A DNA stretch of 64,000 bases from Campylobacter concisus. Its GTDB lineage: Bacteria > Campylobacterota > Campylobacteria > Campylobacterales > Campylobacteraceae. The DNA lies in contig NZ_CABPVS010000005.1 of NCBI RefSeq assembly GCF_902460845.1, positions 3,152-67,151 of the forward strand, written 5' to 3'. The notes below the pieces were generated by a model. The model was not told the origin of the DNA. It ran no database searches and saw only the letters and a program-made list of their open reading frames with translations. Below, one piece after another: positions 36,365 to 45,816 of the stretch (position 1 is the stretch's first letter; every line of letters begins with the position of its first letter). The position numbers and the translations under genes were made by a program.

Positions 36365-37417
36365 ATGAAAAAAATTTTATCTTTTGTAGCAGCTTCAGTG
36401 ATAGCTACTTCAGCCTTTGCTACGCAGATAAAAGAGCTTGCAAACATCGTTGGCGTAAGGGATAACCAGCTAATAGGCTACGGCCTTGTTGTCGGACTAA
36501 ACGGCACAGGTGATGGCTCAACGTCAAAATTTACTATCCAGTCTCTATCAAACATGCTTCAGGGTGTAAACGTAAAGATAAATCCAGATGATATCAAGTC
36601 CAAAAATGCAGCTGCTGTTATGGTAACAGCCAAGCTTCCAGCGTTTGCAAGACATGGCGACAAGCTTGACGTCGTGATCTCATCTATCGGTGATGCAAAA
36701 AGTTTGCAAGGTGGCACTCTTCTCATGACACCACTAAAAGGTGTTGATGGTGATATTTACGCTTTGGCCCAGGGTGCTTTAAGTATCGGTGGTAAAAGTG
36801 TGGGCAGATCAGGTGGGAACCACCCAACCGTCGGTTCTATCCTAAATGGAGCTTTGGTTGAGCGAGAAGTAACTTATGACATTTACAATCAAGACACTAT
36901 AAGACTAAGTCTAAAAGATACAAATTTTAAAATCGCTCTTGATATCCAAAATGCCATAAATGCAAATATTTCTGATGATGCTGCAAAGGCGATCGATCCA
37001 AGAACGGTTATCGTTAAAAAGCCAGATGATGTTAGCATTATCGAGCTTGCAAGCGCTGTGCTTGATCTTGATGTGGAGTATAAGCCAGATGAAAAGATAG
37101 TGGTTGATGAAAGAACTGGCACGATAGTAAGTGGCATAAATGCTGTGGTTAGCCCAGTTGTTTTAACGCATGGTGCAATCACAATAAAAATAGAGCCAAA
37201 TAGCTACGATGAAGCAGCACAAAATGATGTAAATATAGGAAGCGATACATCTGTCGCACCTAGCCAAAATTTACTTAAAATTTCAGGCGAAAAAACTACT
37301 GTTGCAAATGTAACAAGAGCGCTAAATAAGCTTGGAGCGACACCAAGTGATATCATATCGATACTTGAAAATTTAAAGCGAGTTGGTGCGATACAAGTCG
37401 ATCTGGAGATAATATAA
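36365..37417 (+). CDS. flgI: Flagellar P-ring protein FlgI
   Basis: 350 residues with signal peptide MKKILSFVAASVIATSAFA (cleavage after 19). Mature start TQIKELANIVGVRDNQLIGY and GLVVGLNGTGDGS are the FlgI signature. It forms the periplasmic P ring around the rod at the peptidoglycan. A sigma-54 promoter lies upstream. flgJ begins at the last base of its stop codon. Confidence 0.97.
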   Translation: MKKILSFVAASVIATSAFATQIKELANIVGVRDNQLIGYGLVVGLNGTGDGSTSKFTIQSLSNMLQGVNVKINPDDIKSKNAAAVMVTAKLPAFARHGDKLDVVISSIGDAKSLQGGTLLMTPLKGVDGDIYALAQGALSIGGKSVGRSGGNHPTVGSILNGALVEREVTYDIYNQDTIRLSLKDTNFKIALDIQNAINANISDDAAKAIDPRTVIVKKPDDVSIIELASAVLDLDVEYKPDEKIVVDERTGTIVSGINAVVSPVVLTHGAITIKIEPNSYDEAAQNDVNIGSDTSVAPSQNLLKISGEKTTVANVTRALNKLGATPSDIISILENLKRVGAIQVDLEII

Positions 37418-37716
37418 TGCAAATAGATAACACCTTAGCGCTAAATTCATACAATGAAATTTCTACAAATAAGATAAAAAACGCAAATGCTAAACAAGAT
37501 GCACTTTTAAAAGAGCAAACTGATGCGTTTGAGGCATATATGGTAAAGGCTGTTCTTGATATTGCTTTAAAAGAAGACGAGCACAACTCGCTATATCCAA
37601 AGGCTGCTGGTAGCGACATTTATAGGTCAATGTATAACGATGCAATGAGTAAAGCATTGAGCGGAAATCTTGGTTTTTCAGAACTTTTGTACGATTTTTT
37701 AAAGAGAGACTCTTAA
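37417..37716 (+). CDS. flgJ: Rod-binding protein (FlgJ N-terminal domain only)
   Basis: 99 residues that match only the rod-binding half of FlgJ: LKEQTDAFEAYMVKAVLDIA, SDIYRSMYNDAMSKALSGNL. The muramidase half found in gamma-proteobacteria is missing; epsilonproteobacterial FlgJ is normally this short. It helps rod assembly in the periplasm. One-base overlap with flgI. Confidence 0.9.
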   Translation: MQIDNTLALNSYNEISTNKIKNANAKQDALLKEQTDAFEAYMVKAVLDIALKEDEHNSLYPKAAGSDIYRSMYNDAMSKALSGNLGFSELLYDFLKRDS

Positions 37717-37739
37717 GTAAATTTATATTCTGCCGATGT
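37713..37739 (+). promoter_or_regulatory. Sigma-28-like promoter before flgM
   Basis: TTAA (37713-37716), exactly 15 bases, then GCCGATGT (37732-37739). The -10 half plus the following AG is the same CCGATGTAG as in the flaG promoter. The -35 half is TTAA, not TAAA, so it is weaker on paper. It lies inside the intergenic gap between flgJ and flgM and would give FlgM its own late supply. Confidence 0.6.
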
Positions 37740-37774
37740 AGTGATATAAACATTTTATTTTAAGAGGTATGAAT

Positions 37775-37978
37775 ATGATAACACCTTTGAATCAAAGACC
37801 AAATTTTCAGGCAAATACGCTAAATAAAAATAGCGATGCCAAAGTCGAAACTCAGAGTAAAGAAGTAAGAACAAACGAAAACGCAAAGCTAAAAGAGATA
37901 GCTGATGCCATAGCAAATGGCACTTATCAGGTTGATATCTCAAAAACGGCTAGGGCTGTGGCTGATGCGCTGCTGTAA
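37775..37978 (+). CDS. flgM: Anti-sigma-28 factor FlgM
   Basis: 67 residues from the second ATG (37775): AAGAGG lies 7 bases before it, while the first ATG (37769) is a single base from AAGAGG, too close. This gives MITPLNQRPNFQ, matching C. jejuni's MINP start. The C-terminal sigma-binding helices, IADAIANGTYQVDISKTARA, are conserved. It holds FliA inactive until hook completion allows its export. Confidence 0.9.
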   Translation: MITPLNQRPNFQANTLNKNSDAKVETQSKEVRTNENAKLKEIADAIANGTYQVDISKTARAVADALL

Positions 37979-37991
37979 TTAAGGAATTTAA

Positions 37992-38423
37992 ATGATAAAA
38001 AAGCTTTTGGACGAGGCTATAGGCGAGCTTGATGAGCTCATAAATTTAACCATACAAGATATCGCAAATATAAAAGAGGCTAAGCACTCAAGCGTTGATG
38101 AGAGTGTAAAGAAAAAAAATGCCTTAGTTCGTGCATTTGAAGATACAAAAAGAGCACTAGATAAAGAGCTTTTAAAGGTATCAAAAGAGAGCGGTACGAC
38201 TACACTTGCTAGTGTTTTAGACGATGAAGTGAAGTCAAAGCTTGTACTTATGCGTTCAAAGCTTGAAAATTTACATAAAGTTAATAAAGAATATGCAAGA
38301 CATGTTGTTGCTGTTAAAGAATTTTTTGACTCACTTAATGAAAAAATTTTTGGAACTAAAACGAGTGAATACGGCCAAGATGGAAATAGCATAGATAATA
38401 ATTTTTATAAATCAAGGGTTTAA
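37992..38423 (+). CDS. flgN: FlgN-type flagellar chaperone
   Basis: 143 residues, all helical with a coiled-coil pattern (LDEAIGELDELINLTIQDIA). Position between flgM and flgK and its size are those of FlgN, the cytoplasmic chaperone that guards FlgK and FlgL before export. Sequence identity among FlgN proteins is low, so the call leans on context. AAGGAATTTAA precedes the ATG. Confidence 0.82.
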   Translation: MIKKLLDEAIGELDELINLTIQDIANIKEAKHSSVDESVKKKNALVRAFEDTKRALDKELLKVSKESGTTTLASVLDDEVKSKLVLMRSKLENLHKVNKEYARHVVAVKEFFDSLNEKIFGTKTSEYGQDGNSIDNNFYKSRV

Positions 38424-38426
38424 AAA

Positions 38427-40298
38427 ATGGCTAATATTTTTATGTCATTAGGCACGGGTGTTTCAGGACTAAATGCGGCCCAGCTTCAAATAAGTACAAC
38501 CGGAAATAATATCGCAAACGCTGATAGCAACTACTATACAAGGCAGCGTGTTGTCCAATCCGCATCTCCAGCGATGAATACAGTACCTGGCGGAGTTGGT
38601 ACAGGCACGCAAGTAGATACTATAACAAGACTTCATGATGAGTTTGCCTACTCAAGACTAAAATACTCATCGTCAAATTTAGAAAACACAGCCTATAAAC
38701 AAAGAATTTTGCAAGAAGCTACAAAATATTTTCCTGATCTAAAAGATAATGGAATGGTGAAAGATATTCAGGAGTATTTTTCCGCGTGGAATAACTTTGC
38801 TTCAAATCCTAATGCAGGTGCTCAGAAAGTAAATTTGATAAATAAAGCAAGTGTATTGACTGCAAGTATTAACCGCTCGTCAAAGATGCTTTATGATATG
38901 CATGAAAAGATTGATGAAACAATAAAAATAAATATAAATGAGATAAATTCGCTAGGCAGGCAAATAGCAAATATTAATAAGCAAATCCAAAGAATAGAAT
39001 CAGGCGCGGATGCTGGTATAAAAATAAATGCAAATGATCTTCGTGATAAACGTGATGAGCTTGAGCTTGCTATGTCAAAGCTGGTAAATACGGCAGTTTA
39101 TAAAAGCGATCTAAAGAGCAATTCTAGGGTAGATACAGGAATAACAGATCAAGGAAAATACTACAATCTAAACATTGGCGGTGTAAGTATCGTTGATGGT
39201 GTAAATTTTCATGAAATTTCTATGAGTTCAACCGAAAGTGGAAGATATACAAAAATTTATTATGAAAGAGAAGATGGTAGAAGAATCCCAATGGAGGAAA
39301 AGATTACAGGTGGTAAAATTGGAGCTGCACTTGATCTTAGGGGTAGAAACTACGAGCCAGATAATGATAAATTTAGTGACGGAACGATCCAAAAATACAT
39401 TGATAATTTAAATACATTTAGTAAAACATTGATAACAAGTACAAATAATATCTATGCCGAATCCGCAGTTGAAATTTCTAACTCAGATCCGATAAGTTAT
39501 TTAGAAGGCGATAAGACATTGATGAATCATGATAATAGTATAAGAAACGGAAGTTTTGAAGCTATTGTTTATGATAACAAAGGCAATATCGTGGCTAGAA
39601 AAACTATAAATGTAAATGGTACGACGACGATGAATGATACAAGATATGGTAACTCTATCGTCAAAGACTTTAACTCAAACTCAGATGACAATAAAGACAA
39701 TAATATGCTAAATGACGTTGATGACTTTTTTGAGGCGTCATATTTTTATGATAAAAATACTCAAAAAGGTACATTTTCTCTCATTCCAAAACAAGCTCAA
39801 GGGCTTTATAGTATATCGATAGTCGATCACGGTACAAATTTTCCAGGCGCTGTTGGCATAAATAGATTTTTTTCAGGTACTGACTCAAATAGTATCGGCA
39901 TAAATCAAAATTTTACCCAAGACCACACAAAGCTTCGTGCCTATTCAAAGCCAGTTATCGGAAATAATGAAGTTGCTAATAAAATGATCCAGCTTCAGTA
40001 TCAAAAGCAGACCTTTTACTCAAGTGGTATAGCGCTTGATAGAGATGAGACGATTGAGGGATATTACCGCTATCTTACGACTGACATGGCGAGTGATACA
40101 GAGGCAAATAATACGATCCACGATACAAATACATCTTTACAAAAGACAGCTGAAGAGGAATTTCAATCAACAAGTGGCGTAGATACGAACGAAGAGCTTA
40201 CAAATTTGATCCGCTTTCAAGCAAGTTACGGCGCAGCGGCAAAGATCATCACGACAGTTGATCAAATGCTTGACACGCTTCTTTCACTAAAACAATGA
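38427..40298 (+). CDS. flgK: Hook-filament junction protein FlgK
   Basis: 623 residues, typical for this group. The N-terminal rod-type helix (SLGTGVSGLNAAQLQISTTG, NNIANADSNYYTRQRVV) and the C-terminal EEELTNLIRFQASYGAAAKI-type helix enclose variable domains from about 300 to 540. It joins hook to filament. It is the last flagellar gene of the run and overlaps the TIGR02757 gene by 4 bases. Confidence 0.95.
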   Translation: MANIFMSLGTGVSGLNAAQLQISTTGNNIANADSNYYTRQRVVQSASPAMNTVPGGVGTGTQVDTITRLHDEFAYSRLKYSSSNLENTAYKQRILQEATKYFPDLKDNGMVKDIQEYFSAWNNFASNPNAGAQKVNLINKASVLTASINRSSKMLYDMHEKIDETIKININEINSLGRQIANINKQIQRIESGADAGIKINANDLRDKRDELELAMSKLVNTAVYKSDLKSNSRVDTGITDQGKYYNLNIGGVSIVDGVNFHEISMSSTESGRYTKIYYEREDGRRIPMEEKITGGKIGAALDLRGRNYEPDNDKFSDGTIQKYIDNLNTFSKTLITSTNNIYAESAVEISNSDPISYLEGDKTLMNHDNSIRNGSFEAIVYDNKGNIVARKTINVNGTTTMNDTRYGNSIVKDFNSNSDDNKDNNMLNDVDDFFEASYFYDKNTQKGTFSLIPKQAQGLYSISIVDHGTNFPGAVGINRFFSGTDSNSIGINQNFTQDHTKLRAYSKPVIGNNEVANKMIQLQYQKQTFYSSGIALDRDETIEGYYRYLTTDMASDTEANNTIHDTNTSLQKTAEEEFQSTSGVDTNEELTNLIRFQASYGAAAKIITTVDQMLDTLLSLKQ

Positions 40299-41062
40299 GC
40301 GAGTTAAAGAGCCTTTTAGACTCGCACGTACTTAGTAAAAATACAAATTTGGGGCTGTTTGAAGCCCCAGATCCACTTCAGGTAGCCACTAAATTTAAAG
40401 AGCCAAACATAGCACTCATTTGTGCTTTATTTGCTTATGGCAACGCAAAAATGATAGTGAAATTTCTAAATTCGCTTGATTTTAACTTGCTTGATGAGAG
40501 TGAGCAAAATATCAAGAAAAATTTATCAAATTTCAAATACCGCTTTCAAAATGAAAATGATGTGAGAGAAATTTTTATTACTCTCTCACGCCTTAAAAAA
40601 GAGGGTGACATAGAGGAAATTTTACGCCATGGTCTTGCAAAAAATGGTGAGATGATAGAGGGCGTAAATGAGCTTATTAAATTTATTTACGGGCTAAATT
40701 CTTACCACTCGGACGGATATGAGTTTTTCTTTGGCAAGAGCTTTAGTAAAGAGCCACAAAGCCCATATAAACGCTATAATATGTATCTTCGCTGGATGGT
40801 TAGAGATAGCGACATCGACCTTGGGCTATTTAAAAACTTACCAAAAGATAGGCTTTTGATGCCGCTTGATGTTCATACGCATAGAGTTTCTTTAAATTTA
40901 GGACTTATAAACAGAAAGAGCTACGATTTCAAAGCAGTCATGGATCTTACAAAAAAACTTAGAGAATTTGACGAGCTAGACCCGATAAAATACGACTTCG
41001 CGCTTTATAGAATAGGGCAGAGTAAAGAGTTAGAAACTATCATAAAAAATCTCAAAAAATAA
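40295..41062 (+). CDS. TIGR02757 (DUF2400) family protein
   Basis: 255 residues. YNMYLRWMVRDSDIDLGLF near 165-183 and LLMPLDVHTHRVSLNLGL near 188-206 are the family signature, with an HhH-GPD-like helical layout. A DNA-base-lesion role has been suggested for the family but is not proved. It overlaps the flgK stop by 4 bases, so it is co-transcribed with flagellar genes, which is likely incidental. No signal peptide. Confidence 0.82.
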   Translation: MSELKSLLDSHVLSKNTNLGLFEAPDPLQVATKFKEPNIALICALFAYGNAKMIVKFLNSLDFNLLDESEQNIKKNLSNFKYRFQNENDVREIFITLSRLKKEGDIEEILRHGLAKNGEMIEGVNELIKFIYGLNSYHSDGYEFFFGKSFSKEPQSPYKRYNMYLRWMVRDSDIDLGLFKNLPKDRLLMPLDVHTHRVSLNLGLINRKSYDFKAVMDLTKKLREFDELDPIKYDFALYRIGQSKELETIIKNLKK

Positions 41063-41128
41063 AAATTATTGCTAAATTTTTAAATTTAGGGTAGACTTGC
41101 CATACAATTTTATCCATAAGGAGCTTGT

Positions 41129-41665
41129 ATGAAAAAAATCGTTTTACTAAGTGCAGTTCTAGGAACTTTGCTTTTTGCTCACGAAGGTCATCACTTTGAT
41201 GCAAAAGCTGGAGAGCATCTAGTTATACCTGTTAATGAACTAAGCGAGAAGGGCGATAAGAGTGTCGGCGAAGTAGTAGCTGTTAAGACAAACTACGGCG
41301 TTGCATTTTTTCCAAATTTAAAAGGACTTACTGCAGGACTACACGGATTTCACATCCATGAAAATGCTGACTGTGGTGCGACTGAAAAAGGCCTTGGTAT
41401 GAAAGCAGGCGGTCACTGGGATCCAGCTGGCACAAAGATGCACTCTTTTGCATGGGACGACAAGGGTCACAAAGGCGATTTGCCAGCACTTTACGTAGAT
41501 GCTGAGGGCAATGCGAACTATCCAGTGCTAGCCCCAAAGATAAAAAGTCTTGACGAGCTAAAAGGTCACTCATTAATGGTTCATGTTGGTGGTGATAATC
41601 ATAGCGACAATCCAAAAGCACTTGGCGGTGGCGGTGCTAGAATGCTTTGTGGCGTTATTAAGTAA
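41129..41665 (+). CDS. sodC: Periplasmic Cu/Zn superoxide dismutase
   Basis: 178 residues with a signal peptide ([17 protein letters not shown]). Copper and zinc ligands are in [11 protein letters not shown] (two His plus the disulfide Cys), GGHWDPAG and, near the end, [12 protein letters not shown]; the closing LCGVIK carries the second Cys of the disulfide. It removes superoxide in the periplasm. Its promoter has TACAAT at 41103-41108 and AAGGAG at 41118-41123. A hairpin terminator follows. Confidence 0.95.
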   Translation: MKKIVLLSAVLGTLLFAHEGHHFDAKAGEHLVIPVNELSEKGDKSVGEVVAVKTNYGVAFFPNLKGLTAGLHGFHIHENADCGATEKGLGMKAGGHWDPAGTKMHSFAWDDKGHKGDLPALYVDAEGNANYPVLAPKIKSLDELKGHSLMVHVGGDNHSDNPKALGGGGARMLCGVIK

Positions 41666-41674
41666 TCACTTTAA

Positions 41675-41711
41675 TAAACGAGTCTTTGAGCTAGATCTAA
41701 AGGCTCGTTTA
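41675..41711 (+). terminator. Hairpin terminator after sodC
   Basis: TAAACGAG at 41675-41682 pairs with CTCGTTTA at 41704-41711; inside, CTTTGAG and CTAAAGG extend the stem imperfectly. AAATTTATAAATTTC follows. It begins 10 bases after the sodC stop. Confidence 0.65.
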
Positions 41712-41818
41712 AATTTATAAATTTCAAAAATCTCTCATTTTAAATATAAAAATTTTACAAAAAGATAAGTACAAATAAATTACAATCTGCTTTTATTTCA
41801 ATTATCAAAAGAGCAAAA

Positions 41819-42580
41819 ATGGATTTTGATCTACTTAGTTATGTCGTTTTTTTTATAGCTGCGTTTTTAGGTGGTTTTATCGATTCTATCGCTGGTGGAG
41901 GTGGGCTTATAACGCTTCCAGCTATTATGGCGATGGGCGTACCACCACATCTTGCACTTGGCACAAATAAGCTTCAAGGTGTCTTTGGCAGCTTTACAGC
42001 GACTTTAAATTTCACAAAACGGGGATTAATTAATTATAAAGAGTGCTTTGTAGGTATCATCTTTACTTTTATTGGAGCTATCATCGGAGCGGTGGTTATC
42101 CTATTTTTAAATACAAATTTTTTAAAGATAATTATCCCATTTTTACTGATTGCTATTTTTATCTATACGCTTTTTATGCCAAAAGTCGGCGAAAATGATA
42201 GAGCTGCAAAGATGAATGAAAAACTATTTTATGTAGTTTTTGGGCTGATACTTGGCTTTTATGATGGTTTTTTTGGTCCAGGAACAGGCTCTTTTTGGAC
42301 ATTTGCGATAGTGGCATTGATTGGGCTAAATTTAAAAAAGGCTGTCGCTCATACGAAACTCTTAAATTTTACTAGCAATATCGTTGCTCTTGGTATTTTT
42401 ATAGCCGGCGGACAGATGCTTTGGGCTGTTGGATTTTTGATGGCAGTTGGTCAAATTTTAGGCGCATATTTTGGATCAAATCTTGTCATTAAAAAAGAGG
42501 TCAAATTTATTAGAACAATGTTTCTAATGGTAGTTGCAGTGACTATTTGTAAATTGATTTTCGATTATTTCAGAGTTTAA
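41819..42580 (+). CDS. TSUP/TauE-type sulfite or organic-acid transporter
   Basis: 253 residues with about eight membrane segments. GGFIDSIAGGGGLITLPAI near 20-38 and its repeat GFYDGFFGPGTGSFWTFA near 140-157 are the two half-repeats of the TauE/SafE family. It probably exports or imports sulfite or a related small anion; the substrate cannot be told. TACAAT at 41781-41786 is a likely -10 box. Single-gene unit. Confidence 0.85.
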   Translation: MDFDLLSYVVFFIAAFLGGFIDSIAGGGGLITLPAIMAMGVPPHLALGTNKLQGVFGSFTATLNFTKRGLINYKECFVGIIFTFIGAIIGAVVILFLNTNFLKIIIPFLLIAIFIYTLFMPKVGENDRAAKMNEKLFYVVFGLILGFYDGFFGPGTGSFWTFAIVALIGLNLKKAVAHTKLLNFTSNIVALGIFIAGGQMLWAVGFLMAVGQILGAYFGSNLVIKKEVKFIRTMFLMVVAVTICKLIFDYFRV

Positions 42581-42645
42581 AATTAAAAATGTTTTAACAA
42601 TAATTTTGTTACAATCACGCAAAATTCTAAATCCAAGGTAAATTA

Positions 42646-43329
42646 ATGAAAGATTTGTTTCTATTTTCAAATTTCCTAAATAGCTCCCACGCCTTTATCT
42701 ATGCGTTTCACTTTCTGCTTGTAGCTTTGATTGTTATCATAGTTGCTTATATAGCAAGGAGTAAGATGCAGCTTGTACCAAGAGGTCTTCAAAATATAGT
42801 TGAAGCTTATTTGGAGGGTGTTATATCGATGGGAAGAGATACTTTAGGTAGTGAAAAACTAGCAAGGAAATATCTCCCACTTGTTGCAACTATCGGTTTT
42901 ATCGTATTTTTTTCAAATGTTGTAGGTATTATTCCTGGATTTGAGTCACCAACATCAAGTCTAAATTTAACTCTAGTTTTGGCTTTAGTTGTATTTGTTT
43001 ATTACAACTTTGAGGGCATTAGAGAAAATGGATTTTTCAAATACTTTGGGCACTTTATGGGGCCGAATAAATTTCTAGCTCCTATTATGTTTCCAGTTGA
43101 AGTCATCTCGCATCTTTCACGTGTAGTTTCGCTATCATTTCGTCTTTTTGGTAACATCAAAGGCGATGATTTGTTCTTACTTGCGATGCTTACACTTGCG
43201 CCTTGGTTTGCTCCACTTCCAGCTTTTGCGCTTCTAACGCTTATGGCTGTTTTGCAAACATTTATCTTTATGATGCTAACTTACGTTTATCTAGCTGGTG
43301 CCGTTGCTATTAGTGAGCACGAGCATTAA
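42646..43329 (+). CDS. atpB: ATP synthase F0 subunit a
   Basis: 227 residues with five to six membrane helices. [18 protein letters not shown] contains the essential channel arginine, and [20 protein letters not shown] is the conserved last helix. It forms the proton half-channels with the c-ring. As usual in Campylobacter, it stands apart from the rest of the atp operon. TACAAT at 42610-42615 and AAGG before the ATG. A clear terminator follows. Confidence 0.95.
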   Translation: MKDLFLFSNFLNSSHAFIYAFHFLLVALIVIIVAYIARSKMQLVPRGLQNIVEAYLEGVISMGRDTLGSEKLARKYLPLVATIGFIVFFSNVVGIIPGFESPTSSLNLTLVLALVVFVYYNFEGIRENGFFKYFGHFMGPNKFLAPIMFPVEVISHLSRVVSLSFRLFGNIKGDDLFLLAMLTLAPWFAPLPAFALLTLMAVLQTFIFMMLTYVYLAGAVAISEHEH

Positions 43330-43334
43330 AATTT

Positions 43335-43366
43335 AAAGCCATATTTTTATATGGCTTTTACTTTTT
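43335..43366 (+). terminator. Intrinsic terminator after atpB
   Basis: AAAGCCATAT (43335-43344) and ATATGGCTTT (43349-43358) form a perfect ten-base stem with a TTTT loop, followed by TACTTTTT. It starts 5 bases after the atpB stop. Confidence 0.85.
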
Positions 43367-43491
43367 AAAATTCTTTAAATTTCTAAATCACCTTCTTTAT
43401 TTTCCAGTCAAAACGCTCATTTTTAGATATTTTAAAAGAAAGTATCGCTAAAATACGCCTTAAAAATTTGCATAAATTTAAAGGTAAAAAT

Positions 43492-44913
43492 ATGTTTGAA
43501 GTCGTTATAGGTTTAGAAGTTCACACTCAGCTTAATACAAAAACTAAAATTTTCTGCTCTTGCTCAACTAGCTTCGGAGACGAGGCGAATACTCACGTTT
43601 GTCCGACCTGCCTAGCGCTTCCTGGAGCGCTACCTGTGCTAAACAAAGAAGCTGTCAAAAAAGCAATTAGCTTTGGCACGGCGATAAACGCTAAGATAAA
43701 TAAAAAATCAGTCTTTAATAGAAAAAACTACTTCTACCCAGACCTTCCAAAGGCATATCAAATTTCCCAGTTTGAGATCCCTATCGTAGAAGGTGGCGAG
43801 CTAATAATCGACGTAAATGGTACTAAAAAACGTATCGGTGTAACAAGAGCACACCTTGAAGAGGACGCTGGAAAGAACATCCATGAAGAAACCGAGAGTC
43901 TGGTTGATCTAAACAGAGCCGGCACGCCACTTCTTGAGATAGTTAGTGAGCCAGATCTTAGAAGCAGTGATGAGGCGGTGGCTTATCTTAAAAAATTGCA
44001 CTCAATCCTTCGCTTTTTAAATATAAGTGATGCGAATATGCAAGAGGGTAGCTTTCGCTGCGATGCAAACGTCTCTATCCGTCCAAAAGGCGACACCAAA
44101 CTTTATACAAGAGTCGAGATAAAAAACCTAAACTCATTTAAATTTATCCAAAAAGCGATCGATTACGAGGTGGAGCGCCAAAGTGCAGCGTGGGAGGATG
44201 GCAAATACGATGAAGAGGTCTATCAAGAGACAAGGCTATTTGACACGACAAATTTAGTGACAAGATCAATGCGTGGCAAAGAGGATAGTGCGGAGTATAG
44301 ATACTTCCCTGATCCTGACTTGCTGCCTGTTGAAGTGTCAGAGCAGATGTATAACGAAGCGATAAAAATTCCAGAGCTTGCCGAGCAAAAGGTCGCAAGA
44401 TATGTTAGCGAGCTAGGCGTAAAAGAGAGTGATGCACTAAATTTAACCCAAAGTGTTGAGATGGCTAGATATTTTGAAGAGCTGATCGCTGCTGGAATTC
44501 AACCAAAGCTTGCTACTACATGGCTCATAGTCGAGCTTCTTGGCCGCTTAAATAACGGCGTAACGATCGAGACTAGCCCAGTTAATAGTACCAAAATGAT
44601 AAATTTACTAAAACGTATAGAAGATGGCACGATAAGCGGCAAGGCTGCAAAAGAGGTTCTGGACTACCTAATGGAAAATGATGCGGACGTCGATAGCGTC
44701 ATCGAAAAGCTTGGTTTAAAACAAGTGAGCGACGACTCAGCTATCATCGCGATCATAGATCAAATTTTGGCTGCAAACGCCGACAAGGTCGAAGAGTATA
44801 AAAACGGCAAAGATAAGATGTTTGGATTCTTTGTCGGTCAGGTGATGAAAGAGGGCAAGGGTGCATTTAATCCAGGCAAGGTCAATGAGCTTTTAAAGGC
44901 TAAAATAGGCTAA
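43492..44913 (+). CDS. gatB: Aspartyl/glutamyl-tRNA amidotransferase subunit B
   Basis: 473 residues from ATG 43492, with AAAGG 7 bases upstream and the family start [15 protein letters not shown]; an upstream in-frame start would add 8 residues. [20 protein letters not shown] includes the zinc-binding cysteines, and a YqeY-like tail domain ends the protein. With GatA and GatC it converts Glu-tRNA-Gln and Asp-tRNA-Asn. It is followed by gpsA after 12 bases. Confidence 0.96.
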   Translation: MFEVVIGLEVHTQLNTKTKIFCSCSTSFGDEANTHVCPTCLALPGALPVLNKEAVKKAISFGTAINAKINKKSVFNRKNYFYPDLPKAYQISQFEIPIVEGGELIIDVNGTKKRIGVTRAHLEEDAGKNIHEETESLVDLNRAGTPLLEIVSEPDLRSSDEAVAYLKKLHSILRFLNISDANMQEGSFRCDANVSIRPKGDTKLYTRVEIKNLNSFKFIQKAIDYEVERQSAAWEDGKYDEEVYQETRLFDTTNLVTRSMRGKEDSAEYRYFPDPDLLPVEVSEQMYNEAIKIPELAEQKVARYVSELGVKESDALNLTQSVEMARYFEELIAAGIQPKLATTWLIVELLGRLNNGVTIETSPVNSTKMINLLKRIEDGTISGKAAKEVLDYLMENDADVDSVIEKLGLKQVSDDSAIIAIIDQILAANADKVEEYKNGKDKMFGFFVGQVMKEGKGAFNPGKVNELLKAKIG

Positions 44914-44925
44914 AAAAGGGCTAAA

Positions 44926-45816
44926 ATGAGCATAGCAGTCATCGGAGCTGGCAAGTGGGGCAGTGCGCTATTTCACGCTTTTAGTGAAAATAACGAGTGC
45001 GTCATCAGCTCAAGAACGCCAAGAGACATGCCAAATTTTGTAAGATTAGAAGAGGCTTTGGAGTGCGAATACCTAGTCTGCACAATCCCAACGCAAGCTA
45101 CAAATTTATGGCTAAAGCAAAACTACAAAAACAAAGGTCAAAAGATCCTAGTCGCCAGCAAGGGCATAGACACGGCAAATCTCAAATTTCTAAATGAAAT
45201 TTATGAAGACTTTGTTGATAGAGAAAATTTGGCCTTTCTTTCAGGGCCGACCTTTGCAAAAGAGATCATGCAAAAGCTACCTTGCGCTTTGGTGGTAAAT
45301 TCTAAAAATGAAAATTTAGCTTTGAAATTTGCTTCATTTTTCCCAAGCTATATGAAAGCCTACACCTCAGATGACGTGATCGGCGCTGAAGTGTGTGGGG
45401 CGTATAAAAACGTGATCGCCATAGCTGGCGGCATCTGTGACGGCCTTGGTCTTGGTAACAACGCAAGAGCAAGCCTAATTTCACGTGGGCTTGTCGAGAT
45501 GGCTAGATTTGGCAAATTTTTTGGCGCAAAAGATGAGACATTTATGGGGTTAAGCGGCGCAGGTGATCTTTTCTTGACTGCTTCATCGATACTCTCTCGC
45601 AACTACCGCGTAGGTCTTGGCATCGCAAGGCACGAGAGATTAGAAAAAATTTTAAATGAGCTTGGCGAAGTGGCTGAGGGCGTCGATACTGCAAAGGCTA
45701 TTAGCAAGATCGCCAAAGAAAAGGGTATATATGTGCCGATCGCTAGCGAGGTTGAAAATATGCTAAATGGCAAAGACGTTTTTGAGAGTGTCAAATCGCT
45801 TTTGGGAAGAAGATGA
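44926..45816 (+). CDS. gpsA: Glycerol-3-phosphate dehydrogenase (NAD(P)+)
   Basis: 296 residues. NAD motif VIGAGKWGSALF near 4-15, FLSGPTFAKEI with the usual SGP loop, and the catalytic lysine region GAYKNVIAIAGGICDGLGLG near 158-177 are present. It makes glycerol-3-phosphate for phospholipids in the cytoplasm. It overlaps nagZ by 4 bases (ATGA). Confidence 0.95.
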   Translation: MSIAVIGAGKWGSALFHAFSENNECVISSRTPRDMPNFVRLEEALECEYLVCTIPTQATNLWLKQNYKNKGQKILVASKGIDTANLKFLNEIYEDFVDRENLAFLSGPTFAKEIMQKLPCALVVNSKNENLALKFASFFPSYMKAYTSDDVIGAEVCGAYKNVIAIAGGICDGLGLGNNARASLISRGLVEMARFGKFFGAKDETFMGLSGAGDLFLTASSILSRNYRVGLGIARHERLEKILNELGEVAEGVDTAKAISKIAKEKGIYVPIASEVENMLNGKDVFESVKSLLGRR

